A stretch of 64,000 bases of DNA from Helicoverpa zea (taxonomy: Eukaryota; Arthropoda; Insecta; Lepidoptera; Noctuidae). The notes under the pieces are model-generated. The model did no database searches and had not been told where the DNA came from. It saw only the letters and a program-made list of their open reading frames with translations. The position numbers were made by a program, and so were the translations under genes. The stretch is from NCBI RefSeq assembly GCF_022581195.2, contig NC_061472.1, forward strand, positions 5,828,001 to 5,892,000, read 5' to 3'. Shown here piece after piece: positions 45,911-59,319 of this stretch (its first letter is position 1; each line of letters begins with the position of its first letter).

Positions 45911-48900
45911 GCCTGGTCAGAGCCTAAAATAAAATACTCGACCGAAACGTGAATGTCGGTATCGAGATGAAACCAAATATATCGAGCGAATACGTCGACG
46001 GCACTCGAATAAGTCTATCCATATATTTCTTTAACAATTTCGGAATATATCCGAAACAATTCGACCATGAGACATATGACGTTCTCCGACTATATTTTCT
46101 GTATTCAGATATTTGCCGTGTATTATTATTATTAACTTGGGCTTATTTTCTTGTGTATGTTCGCATTTTTTCTGACGAGTTGGGTAAAGTATAATGTATT
46201 ACACATTGCTACAGGGAATTGAGTAATAATTACGTAATGGGGAATAATTTTTTATATTTATTTGCATTCGGTTCAATAACTCTCTGATTCAATAAACCAT
46301 TTGACTGATAACACTATGAGCTAAGCACTAAGTACGATATATGTACTTAATCATATATCATGATCAAGATTGCGGATCTCCATTAACTAATGATGTTTAA
46401 AGATCTTGGGAAAGTAAGGTCTATTCGCATTACACGCGATCGTAAATAATTTTCACACAATAATTAATCAATTATGTTCATCTACCCACGTTATGTGCAA
46501 TATTTAGTATCTAAACAAAAATATTTATACGGCTCGTAGAACGACGTGAAGCGGGAACAATAAATGATATCACCTTCATCTTAACTGACGTTAAACGACA
46601 TAGAGCATGAATATTATGGAGTATTAAGTGCACTAACAACTAGTGTAAAAACATTCCAACTGAATAGAATGCTAACTTCGCAATTATGTTAAGACTAAGT
46701 TCCATTGATATAGACAATTGTAAAAGAATGTGATTGTAAAAGGAAAGAAATATGTAAACAAGACCAGACGCTATAAGTGGTTTTCAATTATCAATTCTTT
46801 TTAACAATAAGTAATAGAATCTGCTCAATCAGAAGGCTGGATCAAATCCTTAATTTACAAATACCTTTCTTTCCTACAACCTTAGCCGATATACTCGCAA
46901 CACATTCACGCAATGGCATTATTCCAACGTACTTAAAAGCGTGAAAGCTCCATTGCTGCTCTACTCTTTGCCGGTGATATACGTCTGTGACAGTCAGTAA
47001 TTGATCAACGATATCTGCGCGCACGCTGATCATAGATATGACGGTCACTGAACTGAACTGAATATGCAGTGTATTCGATCTAAACAATTTGTTTTACTAT
47101 TTGCTTTGGACATATTCTAAGAATAAACTTATACAAATGGTCCTTTGAATAAACTTGGATCATCGGCTTTGAGTGCTTCTAGTGCTAGTCTTCTTTATAG
47201 GGTTTTTGTCAAGTTTGTTTATGGTATCAACGAGGCTAATGAAACCAGATGAAACATTTATTCTTTTATATATAAAACAGACCCGTTTATTCATTTCTTT
47301 CTTCTTTTATGAAAAGAAAAATACGGGAAAAGAAATAAACCACCCAAAAAATAACAAAGTTTTTTGTAAAGCGCGGGACAATTAAAATGAAACTGTATTA
47401 GAAAATGAAACTATGGCCACTAGCAATTTTTTGTAAACCAATTTCAAAATACCGGACGCGGCTCCGGACGCTTTTTATTTTCTTTTTATCCATTTTGCTT
47501 CGTTAAGATGCTCTAAAACTGAGCGAAGCGACAAAAAGAAGGTCCGTGCCTTTTTCGTCGTACGCGACCATTTAGTTTTTCTAGCGGGTAGAACTCGTTT
47601 TAACAAGATTCTTCATTTAATTTAAAACCTTAAACTTATTACGACAAAGTTCAAATTACTTCGTCATAGTCATCGTCATAATCATATTTTTATTTTGTTC
47701 ACTAAATAACTGTATACAAAGGACAGTCACAATTTTAATCTCGTTTAAGATTAAGTCGTGAACTCTAGTTATGCAGTTTTTCTATACTTAATTATTTAAA
47801 AAATCAGTGATCTTGAGGGTTTGTATAGAAAAATGTATATTATCTTAATTGTAAAATTGTTGGAAATAAAAGGGCCTTATTATATAAATCTCAAAGTGAT
47901 ACATTTTTCTTTTGATTGCAATTTTTATTACTCTTTTCTTACAAAACTCAAGTTCAACGAAGCACACATTTTTACTAGATTTCTGATTAAAATTGAGGAA
48001 ATTGTGGCATTGCTGATAAGGAGGAAACAAGCAATTTCCTACGTCTGAGAGACGTATTGTATAGAAGATTTATAGTACTGTTCTGACATAATTTATTAGC
48101 TCATCATGTGTTTATATTATGTCAGGAGTTTGCTTCTAATTTATTACAATTCATACTGTCAGATACGAAGAAACTTATTGATGAACATTTTTTTGACAAC
48201 TAGACAATTAACTTATTTATTTAGCCAATTCTTTCTTTTCCTTTTTTTTTTCTTTCTAAAATTACTCAAAACATTGGTAAAACGAGCTATTTACAACTGC
48301 ATCTCTTAGTCAAAACATACCCACTATTTATCACTCAACACTCCATCTTCAACTTGAAACTAAAATATAATAAGTTGAGACAAATTCCCAGCTCTTACAA
48401 GTGATAACTTACTAACTCTGTGGCTACCCGATGAGCTATCAAATTGCAACGTTCCAACTTGACGCAGCTTGCAGCCTAACTTAGGCGGCAATATAACTTA
48501 CTACCTAAGTGCTTGAAATATAAACCTAGAAACCATTGAAACAGCTACTAATTTCATAGTTGGCATTTCTTTGAAAACTCAAAGAACGCTTTAAAACGAA
48601 GTCTTGGCCTGGCTTTAAGTGTTTGACTAACTGCCAAAGGCGACGGTATTTTAGACGGGGTAAAAGAAGTTTAAACCAGATTCTTATTTGACTAACCGTT
48701 GACAGTAAAAAGATAAGTGTTATTAGTTCAGCTGGGTATAATGTTATCATCTTACTTAAATTTTATTACAAATGAGAACTAAGTTTTAGTAGGCATCTAA
48801 ATAAAACACTTTATAAAGTCAAAAAGCATCATTTAGTCTAAATATAACGTCCAATTTGTAAATAAAATCCAGCAACACTCAATAACCCAGTGTTTTGAAG

Positions 48901-51184
48901 TGTAACAAATTGACTGGATCAAAAAGAAATTTATCACAACGATGCTTCAAATAAGAGCATCGACCGTTCCCTAAACAAATTGACGTCCATATTAATTCAA
49001 TTTGTGTTACCATCGCCCTGCTCTAGCATAAATGATATACTGGCTTAACTTTTCTAAATCATTGCCCGACTGCATTTTCTGTTCCTTATAAAGTTAAATA
49101 TTCAAATATGAGTGAGAAGGACGACTATAGGGTTGGCATCGCGGGTTGATAAGGGACGGCAATTAAAGGGGAGCGTTGAATGACCTCGTTGCACCGCTCG
49201 GGTTTCTTCGGCCATGTTCGGAGCGACTCGGGCGTGTAAGGACCTTATCTTAGGATCTCAGTGCGCAGACGCAACCCTTGTATTTTTTTGTTGCTGTGCA
49301 GGTATGTAGCTCAATATTGGTGCGTGTTCGCCGTTATAACTGGTGTTTCTCTCAATTAAGTTAGTGACGTGATGTTATCTTGCGAAAACTGCTTGAGTTA
49401 ACTGCTTTTTGAAATGGCTCCGTCCTGATTCTGTTAAGTGGTTAGATGGTTCCATGTCGTTACAAGATCTACTGAGTATGACTGTAAAAGTATCAGTTAA
49501 TGATAACTGCTACTAATTGCGTCTGTATTTGTTTAACGAGGTACGTCTAAGTTGTGTTACCCTAAATGATAACAGAACAAGATAGTTTACCGTTCAAACA
49601 CCTAGTTAACATACACTTCTTTCTACAATAACATTATATGCAGCAAGTAATAATTTTGATATTTAATTGCATAGCAACTTAAGAAAAAAATATGTCATTT
49701 AGATAGATTCTGTAATCTACTGTCGCATTTAACTAATAGTGAACACGGTAATAAAAGATCTATTTTTGCCACTTCTCCGGATACGATTAACCGCCGTCGG
49801 TAGCTGTTTCATCCCATTAAACCATTCGCGGCGACTTCAAACATCTGTCCAGTACTCTCGATAATAGTTCAATGACTACCACTAACTGGAGGTTAAATTA
49901 AGAATATCGGAGGGTTATGCAGTTTAAATTAGCTTAAACGTTAAGTGATCGTTAAGTACAAAAATAGTGTTGTTGGCAGTTTATTAAAATTCTTTCAGTA
50001 TGTCCGTGGGGTTGGGTTAATCATGGCTCATTGCCAAGTTAAGTTATAGACTTTTAAATTCAGATATTGACATATTAGTGGCATTGACATAACTATTAGT
50101 AGAAGATTTTGAAATGAGGAGTAGCTTCGTGAACTTTAGAGCTTTTGATAGGTAACTAATTCTTGTCGTTGAACGAACGAGTTTATGTAACAATCCTCGA
50201 ATTTTCAAAATCTGACTGGTCTAATCCGGTTGAACCTCACCTGAAACTAGACTGCCTTCATTAAGCCTACATAAGGTATCCCAAAGTTACCCAGAAAGGG
50301 GATCTAATTAAAAATGTTGGCGAGCTCTGAAATGAACAAAGTGATGTCAGAAATGATGTCAGGTCGTTCGCGTCATTGACCTCGTTACTAATGATGAATG
50401 GACCTGTTAGAGAAGCCCATTAGAGATGTTTCACTGTTTCAAATTTCTTATAACGAAGGATTGGAGATGAGGCAGTTTAGAGAATTTTGGAAGGCTCACT
50501 ATTAGTCAAACTTTTTGTAAATTATATAAAAGCATGCTTTGCGTTTAAGGTCGTATTTAAAAGGTGCAATAGCAATAATAAATAGGATGAAAAGTAGCCT
50601 CTGGATTTCTTCAAATCGTGTCCAATAGATCTTGAGATGAACTAACAAATGAACAAACAAATTCACCTTTGCAATATTAGCATGTATTCAATTCATTTAC
50701 TAGCAAATTCGGAAAAGCAAAACTAATAAAACAGAATGATTTACAACTCTCACTACACACCAAATGAAAGCTGCAAGAAAATTCAATATTCGTCCAAAAT
50801 TCAAAGTTTTTTCACTATCTCCTTTATTTGTTAGGTTGAAATCAACACGTAGGTAACATCACTCATACAGGCCAGCCACAAGGTTACAGAGATAATGAAA
50901 AAGAAAGCCTAGCTAGTTTTTCTTAGAAGATTTATGTTCGCAATAGCCCAACAATCACTGCGGCTGCGACTCGAGGTGTGAAGGTCGGGGTTCGAAGGTA
51001 AACTCGTTAGAACTAGACTTTTGATTTATATGGCCGCTTAAATATTTTTTCTTTGCGTCTTGAAATTGTGCGTCATAGGTGTATTTATAGTTAAGTGTAG
51101 CAGTATTATTTGTGATTGTTTTTTTTTTTTAAGCTCACTCACATTAGATACACACAGACTACTTAAATATTAGACGAGGCCCAT
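45911..51184. other. Unassigned, no supported gene
   Basis: AT-rich DNA. 49150-49310 is notably GC-richer and ends in CAG/GTATGT, which could be a non-coding exon with a donor (low confidence). Polypyrimidine tract near 48230-48260. Other frames have no recognised domain. Confidence 0.35.
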
Positions 51185-51392
51185 CTTTATCAAACTTATA
51201 AAGTTGAAAGTAAGTGAATTTCTGTGTCAAAGTATATGTTTGTTACATCTTTGGGCGCAAACGGCTTAACGGTTTCCGATGAAACTTGGCAGTAATATAG
51301 CCAATGCGTCAGCATGCCATATAGACTTTTTATCCAGGTAGTTCGGAAAGAAGTTTCCTTAGGAAGCGTGTGAAACCACCGGCCGAAGCTAG
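51185..51392 (+). mobile_element. Helitron-like repeat
   Basis: Starts near TTATCAAACTTATAAAGTTG, contains GGGCGCAAACGGCTTAACGG and GAAACTTGGCAGTAATATAG, and ends GGCCGAAGCTAG before T. Same architecture as 20925-21097. Class inferred. Confidence 0.55.
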
Positions 51393-52069
51393 TAGAAAAT
51401 AAAGTTATCTATCCATTCATTATCCGTCGTGAATCCAGATCCAACTTCAGAATTATATTATTTTTTAATCCTTAAATCTTCTCTACAACAAACTAAAAAA
51501 TAACACCGAACTTGTTTATCTAGTTTCGGTTTGTTCAATTACTGCACTAGCTCGGTACAGCCACAAACATTTCATACTACCCGCTTTGTTACCGCGAATG
51601 CGATGGTGTGCAAATGGGGCGTTTCTAGCCGTTATGCACACGTAACACGCGACGCATAATGTGTGGTTATACCGTTTCTTCTGTGAATAAGAAGAGTTAT
51701 TTGTGTTATTAGTTTGGGTGGTGTTGTGTGAGAGGCGATGACAGGCCTGGAAAAAAGTCCACACTTTGCGAAGTAACGTGTTCTGTATTTTAATACTCCG
51801 AAATTTTCTCGTTAATGCTTTTTGGCATGGATAATGGAGGGAGAAGAGCCCATAGCAAGGACAGGAGATAGAATGGCTTTTATTTTTATTTTTTCGGATG
51901 CGTCAAACATCGCAAAGTATAAAACTAGAAGAAAATAAATTCATTTCAAGGGCAAAACCATTGAAATCATTGAAGATTATCCTACAAAAACTCAAGATAA
52001 CGAGCTTAAAAAGCCATTGAACCAGTGCCAATGACGAATCATTTTCCGTCTTTTTACTTTACAGTAAGA

Positions 52070-52432
52070 GTAAGCGCATACTGCAAACTTTTAGTCGGCC
52101 AATAGTTTGTTTGTGCTCATAAATCAGTATGAAAACGAATGGTTAGTACGCAGATTGCAAAGATCAGATATTTAGGCGGTATCAGGCTGAAAACTTTGAT
52201 TGGAATCAAGAAACAGAGATAAATATGTAGTGTACATTGCTCTTCCTCACATATCCTTTCGCAGGTTAGTTTCTTACTTCGTAGAAATAAGCAGTACCTT
52301 TGTACTCAATTGTATTAAGTATGCCATTTCTAATTGTTATTTACAGTGTGTACATAAATTATAAAATAAACAAGATTTTCTTTTAAAAATCTTTTGCCAA
52401 CTGTCGGCCAACTGTTTAGTCTTCAGTGTGTG
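52070..52432. mobile_element. MITE, copy 2, with an extra 150-bp segment
   Basis: Matches 5623-5840 at both ends (ACTGCAAACTTTTAGTCGGC at 52080; complement of GGCCAACTGTTTAGTCTTCA ending near 52425) and in the first half of the interior. A segment of about 150 bp (roughly 52220-52370) is absent from copy 1, so this copy has an insertion or copy 1 a deletion. Confidence 0.7.
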
Positions 52433-52818
52433 GCTACTCCAAGTCTTTTATAAACGTGTAAGTACAATAGAAAGTTTCTTTTCAGTGAAGCGTAGGACGT
52501 TTTTATCATTAACTGGAGTTCCGTAGTCACTTTGTGTTGGTAAGTGCTGACGTCATGTCCGGTCTTGAGACAGGTCAGTGACATTACCTTTTTAGTTTTT
52601 ATAATTATTGTCTTTGTAGGTGGTTGTGTCATATTGTTTGTAAATTAATTGATGAGCGTCTTACGTGATATTATATTGCTGACGTGTGTCTTTATCTATT
52701 GGCTTCTGTAAGCTTATAAGGGAGTAAATTGTTTAAATGTATTAGCGAGATTATCAAATTCAATCAACTGTCTATATTTATCATCTAACAATAGTGCTTA
52801 CTGAAGTAGTCAGAGAGA

Positions 52819-52914
52819 GCTTTCACACAAGCGGATTTCACGCGATCCTCGCAGTTTTCAACGCCATTTTCCGAATCGAGCGTTATGTCATGCGAAAGAA
52901 CTGCTTGTGAAAGC
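52819..52914. mobile_element. Possible small MITE, 96 bp
   Basis: GCTTTCACACAAGC at 52819-52832 is matched by GCTTGTGAAAGC at 52903-52914 (one extra CA on the left). Short, GC-richer interior. No second copy in the window and no clear target duplication. Confidence 0.4.
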
Positions 52915-54398
52915 ACTATAGTATAAAATTATATACAAACTTACTATTTAAAACATTAAATAATAATAATCTTTAAATTGAATCTAAACTGGTAACAACA
53001 CTCATCATAACCATACCTGGTAATCACAAAAGACTTTCATATCGGCTGATGACGCACGTATCTCAAAATACGGAATTCAGTCCTAACAATGGGATCATAC
53101 ATAAAGGCTGATTATAACTCCTCCGAAACTCATAAACTTAACACCGAAGATAATAAATTTAAATTTAATAAACGCAAATGAAAGTTCATCTCGTAACTTG
53201 GGAATCGAAATCGTAAATCTTCTAACTCAGCGTTCAAATATAACCAGTAAAGCGGTTAACACTGATACTTTAACTGTAATTAGTTTTAATACGTTAGTTC
53301 GCAGTTAATTTGTTGGGTTTTATTGAGGTAGTGCTGATGTGTTAAAGAGGTTCGTTAACGTTAAGAAAACACTATGTATTGGAGTTTTCCAATCATGCAG
53401 GGACTTGTAATGAATATAGGAAGCCACAATTGGAAATGATAAAAACATTTTCCAAATAATCACGACATTAAGTACAAAAATAATACATGATATTTATTTC
53501 TAAATATGGTTCTAAAAGTAATCTTCTAAACGAGATACTAATAAGGCATTTCTGTCGAAATCCAATGAATTTCGCAGCTCATAAACAAATTATCTCAATA
53601 TTACTTCCACTAAAATAATAGAACGGTCGTTAGTACAATTAACACTCGCAATTAATTTAGTAGTTAACGAAATCAACGAACAAATAACAATATATTTTCG
53701 TAAGCGAAGCTTTTCGTATTACTAAAGCTATCGCGATTTATTACACAAATTCGTCAACGAGTCTCGTGTTATTTCGCAATAAACATTGACGTATTATAGC
53801 CGAAATGAAAAATATATTAATCAAATTAAATAAGGACACAGATCTTTATAAGCTGTAGATATGAAATACTAATAAATAAGACGTCTTTTCAAATTAAATT
53901 ATTCACTACGTGCTTGAAAAGTATTTCTTGTCATACAATTTCGATATAACAATAACCTAATATCTAAATAATGTAGACACCTCCCCAATATGTCTCCCTG
54001 TTCGACCTGAATATATGTCTAGATATTGTTAACACATTTTCTGTGGTACGTACAGAAAAATAAAGGCAGGCACACATAATCAGCAGTCACGAACAACGTC
54101 CAAAGCGGACGTCACCGACACGATGTTTTCGTCGCACGAATATCATAAATCACGATTATCTTTGTCTCATCTTGTGAATACTTAAATTCAGCCTGTTTTT
54201 ATTAAGTTACCATACTTTTTTTTCTTCTAAAATTGCCCAAAAATAAGCATTTTTTTCGTCCATTACCTACAATCAAAACGAGAGTTATGTAAATAATTGC
54301 TAATATTTATGAAACAGGGAAAGGTATCATAATAATAACAATTTATTACGAATCGAAAAATGTGGCGTCAGCAAAGTATAAAAATACTCAGTTTGCCG
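52915..54398. other. Unassigned, no gene seen
   Basis: AT-rich DNA; nothing recognised. Confidence 0.35.
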
Positions 54399-54479
54399 CT
54401 TACTTAGTAGTTTAAACACATCTTCGAAATGTTCCCTCCAATTTCCAGAAAAGACAATGTCGTCGATGTAACCCCGAAA
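54399..54479 (-). pseudogene. Possible reverse-transcriptase scrap
   Basis: The minus strand reads FRGYIDDIVFSGNWREHFED and then VFKLLSK. YIDD is the catalytic YxDD box of reverse transcriptases and the residues after it resemble Ty3/gypsy-type polymerases (VFSxNWxEHxxDV). The sequence before the box and beyond LLSK does not match the family, so this is at most a 27-residue remnant and might be chance. Confidence 0.35.
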
Positions 54480-55859
54480 CTTACGGATCCAAATCTCACA
54501 AAGACATGACGCGTTCAAGTTCAAATCAGACCTCTTAAGTGCGGCAAAACTTCGGCCAACTCCTGGCTATTTGCCTAACTCTGATATTTGTCTCCTAAAA
54601 TCACGGAGAAACGCGAGACTAGAAACTAATTCCGAAGTACAGTTGTTGTCTCAAACCCGCGTCCTAGAAATTCCTAGGTTTTGAGGCGAAATGTTACGTG
54701 AAGATCTAAGGATTGTGGGAAGGAAAAGCAACGTTGCTTGATGCTTTACATGTACAAGATTAGCTTGCATACCGAGTTTTCTTTACTAGTCTTTATGTGT
54801 CAGCTACATTAACGTAGCTGTAAGTTCTGCGAAAGAAATACGTTCTGAAGATGCAGTCTTTTACGTAGATGAAATCTTTTGAGTAGATGGGAAATCTTTT
54901 ACGGAAATCTCTAAATAAGGTGGTACACGTCGCCTTTACTACATTTACTCTAGCCAAAAATGTACCCTAACAATCTATCTTCAATATGACATTATTTAGA
55001 ACAGAGCAATTAGCAGAAGTACGCATGAGCTAACCCTCATATCAAACCCATCATTTATCCGGACAGGCGGAGTTTTCTGATTAACAGTGTGAATCCAACC
55101 TAATGAGATTGTTCATTCTGCCATAGTTATCCTGGGGAGAGCACCGACAGACCGGCGACACAAACTATTAGCAACGAGCATTTCTTTCAAACAACACTGC
55201 TTATAAGATTGGAGTAATACAATTAGTTTTTGTACTGTTATTTTTATGCTGGATAAAGTACGCAAGACTAACCGCCTCGTTCTCTTGTTTATTCTTGACA
55301 TCAACTAACAACAGATAAATTACATGGCATACAATTAGGTAGGAAGACAAATGAATTGTTATCACAGAGTCATAGAGAAGACTTGAGGCGGCCATATTGA
55401 ATTACTGTGACGTCTTTATGACACGAAGCTTATAAGATACAAATTGGCACAAGCTCGTAAAAATACAATCCTGTTGAATAAAAATGGACGACATATATAT
55501 TTCATACCGAAAAACTAAAATGTAACAGTGTACGGACTTCTGAAAATATTTTTTTGGCAATATAAACGACACGAAAAGTAATTTTCATGTCCAGTTTTTA
55601 AAATGTCCATGATAAACCTCCTTTCAAAGATCAGTCAGTTCCGTCTTGAAACCAGAAACGGAATGCCTATTAGAAAGCGCACGATCTCATATGCAAGGCG
55701 CATTACTATTATAAATTGTAAAGGAAAACAAGTTATTGTAGACCTAAATCTAGGTAACTGGCGCTAGCTTGGTTCTACAATGTTCTTGATGTATTTGGTA
55801 TGCGCGGGTTTAGATATCTTTTGTGCACACTTTTGAACTATTATTTAATTTTGTATATT
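54480..55859. other. Unassigned, no gene seen
   Basis: AT-rich DNA; short overlapping frames near 55113-55395 on the minus strand have no recognised domain. Confidence 0.35.
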
Positions 55860-56185
55860 CTTTTAAAGGATTGCTTTGTTTAATTAAGTTTGAAACTACT
55901 GAACCAATTTCAAAAATTATTTCAATGTTACGAGAAGCTACACTATCCTTAGGTGACATCGATTATATTACCTTTATCCGGGGTAGATTCTCATATTAAC
56001 AGGTATGTATATGATCTTCCTGTTAATATTATAGTAACAAAATATGAATGTACTAGTAGCGCCATAAGTAATAACTTTATGTATTAACCTCTGTTGACAA
56101 TAAATATTTAGTCTATGGAAAACGCAACCGTGTCTATTATTTACAGTTCCCTCGGGGCGCAAGTAAATCCGCGGCAAACAGCTAG
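55860..56185 (+). mobile_element. Helitron-like repeat, left end uncertain
   Basis: Contains AGTTTGAAACTACTGAACCA, CAATTTCAAAAATTATTTCA and AGAAGCTACACTATCCTTAG, and ends GCGGCAAACAGCTAG before T. The blocks resemble those of the other CTAG-ending repeats. The left boundary is approximate. Confidence 0.45.
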
Positions 56186-58192
56186 TCTGTCATAAAGATG
56201 GCATCATTTGTGACAGTAATTTAATTTACCTTACCTATAACGATATAAAAAAAAAATTCACAGCATCCCGGTACCGAGACGGTAAAATTTCTGCTGATTC
56301 CGAGTACTTAGTAAGATGGAAGGAATTTTTATTTGACATAAAAATTGTGTTCCAATTTAAATAACGAGGGATACCCTCGCGCCGTGTCTGGAGTCGAGAT
56401 TTAAGACTTCAAATATTCTGTATGAGGTCAAGATTTTCAGATTTCTGGGCTGCATCATTATGAGGTAGGATTAATATAAATATATGTGTGGTTTCGGATA
56501 GTATGGAAAATCAGTTAGTGTCTTCAATTGCGAAAAAAATTGACGGCAGCCTTTGCATTGACTTATTCATGAAAAAAAATATTGGCATAAAACTTTATCG
56601 CACATATGTAAAGAACAGTACCCTTGAATATTGTTTTTTTTTACTGCCAATCAAAATCTCCTTTAAAATCGCAGCTACTAGGAATTCCTTAAAAAAAAAA
56701 ACAAATAAAGTAACAACAGATGCATCTTAACACTCACAGCTACAATAGGAATGCGATTCCCGGGGGAGGAATCCCGGCTCCCCACAATCCCGGGTTACAC
56801 GTATAAAGTTACGGGCATGTAAGTTTTCCGCGCTCAACTTGGTTTGTTTAAAACTATTGCGGATTGTTCAAAGTTATATCGCATTTTGACGTCTATTACG
56901 TTAGTTTATTATTTGAGGCATTAATTGAAATACGATTTGGAAATAAGAAATGCAACTGGATCATTCGAATCGCAATTTTAAAAAGCAATTTATGCGTTCT
57001 TCGTTCACACAAAAAATAACCACAACGAAACACAGCTTCCATATTCGAATTTCAAAATGAGAACGCATCATAAGTGAGCGCCATTTGTAAAATATGAGTC
57101 CATAGACACAACAAACGAAGATAAGTAATGATTTAACGTCACACAGATTAATTGCGAACGCCTCGTATCTCAATCACGGGAATACACTTCGTGATTTCAC
57201 ATTCCCAAGTTGCTTTGGTTTTTACGTAAATACATATAAGTTGCAAAACCAACAAATACAATATTATAATATATAATGACGTATAATTTTGGCAGTATGA
57301 AAGTTATTACATTGATTTTACTCCTTTTTCGTAAAGAGGTTGATTTATCAAACAAAAGGACTTCGGTTTTTACAGAAGCAATGAAACAAAATCGGCCATT
57401 TTAAATCTTTAGTAGATCAATGAGGTCTGGCGGTCGATCAAGATTAGGAAATTGAATTTCATTCATTCTATTCGGAATTTGATTAAATGTTCCTACAATG
57501 TCTTCGTTAGATACTGTCTGCGATATCTGTGTTAAAAATATTTGAACATTTGATCCGAAGAATAAAAAACGTACAATTATGGCCAATTCTTATTTCAATT
57601 TAGGTGACAAAAGCGCAAAACATCTTTAAAATCCGTGAAAAGAGAAATTAAACGTTCGAATTTTAAAAGAAGAACCGATTCCAAATTCAAAACTACATGA
57701 CGTGACAATCACTCACTTTACAAAGCTTATCTATATACACGGCTCATTGCAGAACCATCTTTATTGGCCCACAGAGTAAAAAAACATGGCGTATTTATTT
57801 AAAGCCGAGAACCACAGACAATAAATATTTTGCTTTTGAATTCCGCTCAATAAAACGCTCGGCTCGATGATACTCGTATTTGTTTGTTCATACGGTGGAT
57901 TTCAATTTGTTATATTTGATTTTCGTTATGATGTATAGATAACTTTTGGTGGTACGCCATATGTTAGGTTTTAACAGGACGCCGATTTTATTGGCTTTAT
58001 TGGTTGGTTAACGAGAAGGTATTATAAAATTTAACTATGTCATGTCGTGTTAGTCAGCGGTCCGGATGAACCACAGAACCGATTTAAATGTTTGGTATAC
58101 AGATGGTCTGGAACCTAAGAAAGGACATAGACTTTTTAGCCAGCCGCGACTCGTAGTTTTCTTTGAACACAGCTGAAACCGTGGGGAACAGC
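56186..58192. other. Unassigned, no gene seen
   Basis: AT-rich DNA with a CCCGGG-rich patch at 56755-56800 that can pair with itself. Nothing else recognised. Confidence 0.35.
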
Positions 58193-58205
58193 TACTTATT
58201 ATACT

Positions 58206-58596
58206 CATCCTCCGAGCCTTTTTCCCAATCATGTTGGGGTCGGCTTCCAGTCTAACCGGATTCAGCTGAGTACCAGTGCTTTACAAGAAGCGACTGTCTA
58301 TCTGACCTCCTCAACCCAGTTACCCGGGCAACCCGATACCCCTTGGTTAGACTGGTGTCAGACTTACTGGCTTCTGACTACCCGTAAGGACTGCCAAGGA
58401 TGTTCAATGACAGCCGGGACCTACAGTTTAACGTGCCATCCGAAACACAGTCAGTGGTGTCTACGATATACTTAGAAAGTACATACAAACTTAGAAAAGT
58501 TGCATTGGTACTTGCCTGACCTGGGATCGAACCCGCGCCCTCATACTTGAGAGGTTGGTCCTTTACCCACTACTATACTATTATCTACTATACTAT
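58206..58596 (-). mobile_element. Full-length tRNA-derived SINE (family B)
   Basis: The minus strand begins with a tRNA-like head (AGTGGGTAAAGGACCAACCT, B box GGTTCGATCCC), continues through AAGTACCAATGCAACTTTTC, TTTCGGATGGCACGTTAAAC and GGTTGCCCGGGTAACTGGGT and ends GGGAAAAAGGCTCGGAGGAT. A perfect 13-bp target duplication, TACTTATTATACT, flanks it at 58193-58205 and 58597-58609. Its body differs from family A, with which it shares the head. This is the best reference copy in the window. Confidence 0.9.
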
Positions 58597-58609
58597 TACT
58601 TATTATACT

Positions 58610-59319
58610 ATTAACTCCAAATACATTACCGTACAATATTTCAAGTGACGTGAAGTATTTCCCGTATTTCCTTGTAATTACCTGTAAACAAAAGTTATTA
58701 CACATTAATGAACGTTATCAACAGGCTGGGCACAATTAAATCAGCGTACTGTGGTCAGTTCACTGTTAACAGTAAATGGAAACCACAAATAAATAATTAC
58801 AAATACATGCATATGTTGATAATGTTTTGCATTTATGTTGTGTATTTTGGAAATGGTTATTTTACCCCTCTTGTGTTTTAAATGCAATAAATGGATCCAT
58901 AACCAAAAATGTCGACTTAAAAGCCTAGTACTCGATTGGTAGTTTGTATATGAATTTGACTCTTATTAATTGTACTGGATTTACTGGCGTTTATATTAAT
59001 TTTGTTACCTACATGCACTTCGAAGTAATTACTTCATAAATAACTCCTAAGTCTTTCAATATTCTTATCTAAAGGATTTAAAAGAAAATGTTATTCTACC
59101 AGCTGCACATCTAACAAACGTTAAGTACCTACTATTTGAATATGGAATAATGCTAATAGATATTTAAATATGGAACGAATTACCAGCCAGTCATGTTATC
59201 CCATAGATATAATATTACTAAACAAGATTGCGCACGCTCAAAATATATATTTACGAAAATGAACTCTATTCTAACGCAATAAGGTACTAAATTGGTTGCA
59301 TAATACACAGAGGCAAATC
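58610..59319. other. Unassigned, no gene seen
   Basis: AT-rich DNA between the SINE and the THAP-bearing element. Confidence 0.35.

Noticed and set aside
56755..56800. CCCGGG-rich self-complementary patch as a terminator or structured RNA
   Set aside because: Short, isolated and without a neighbouring gene; no basis to assign a function.
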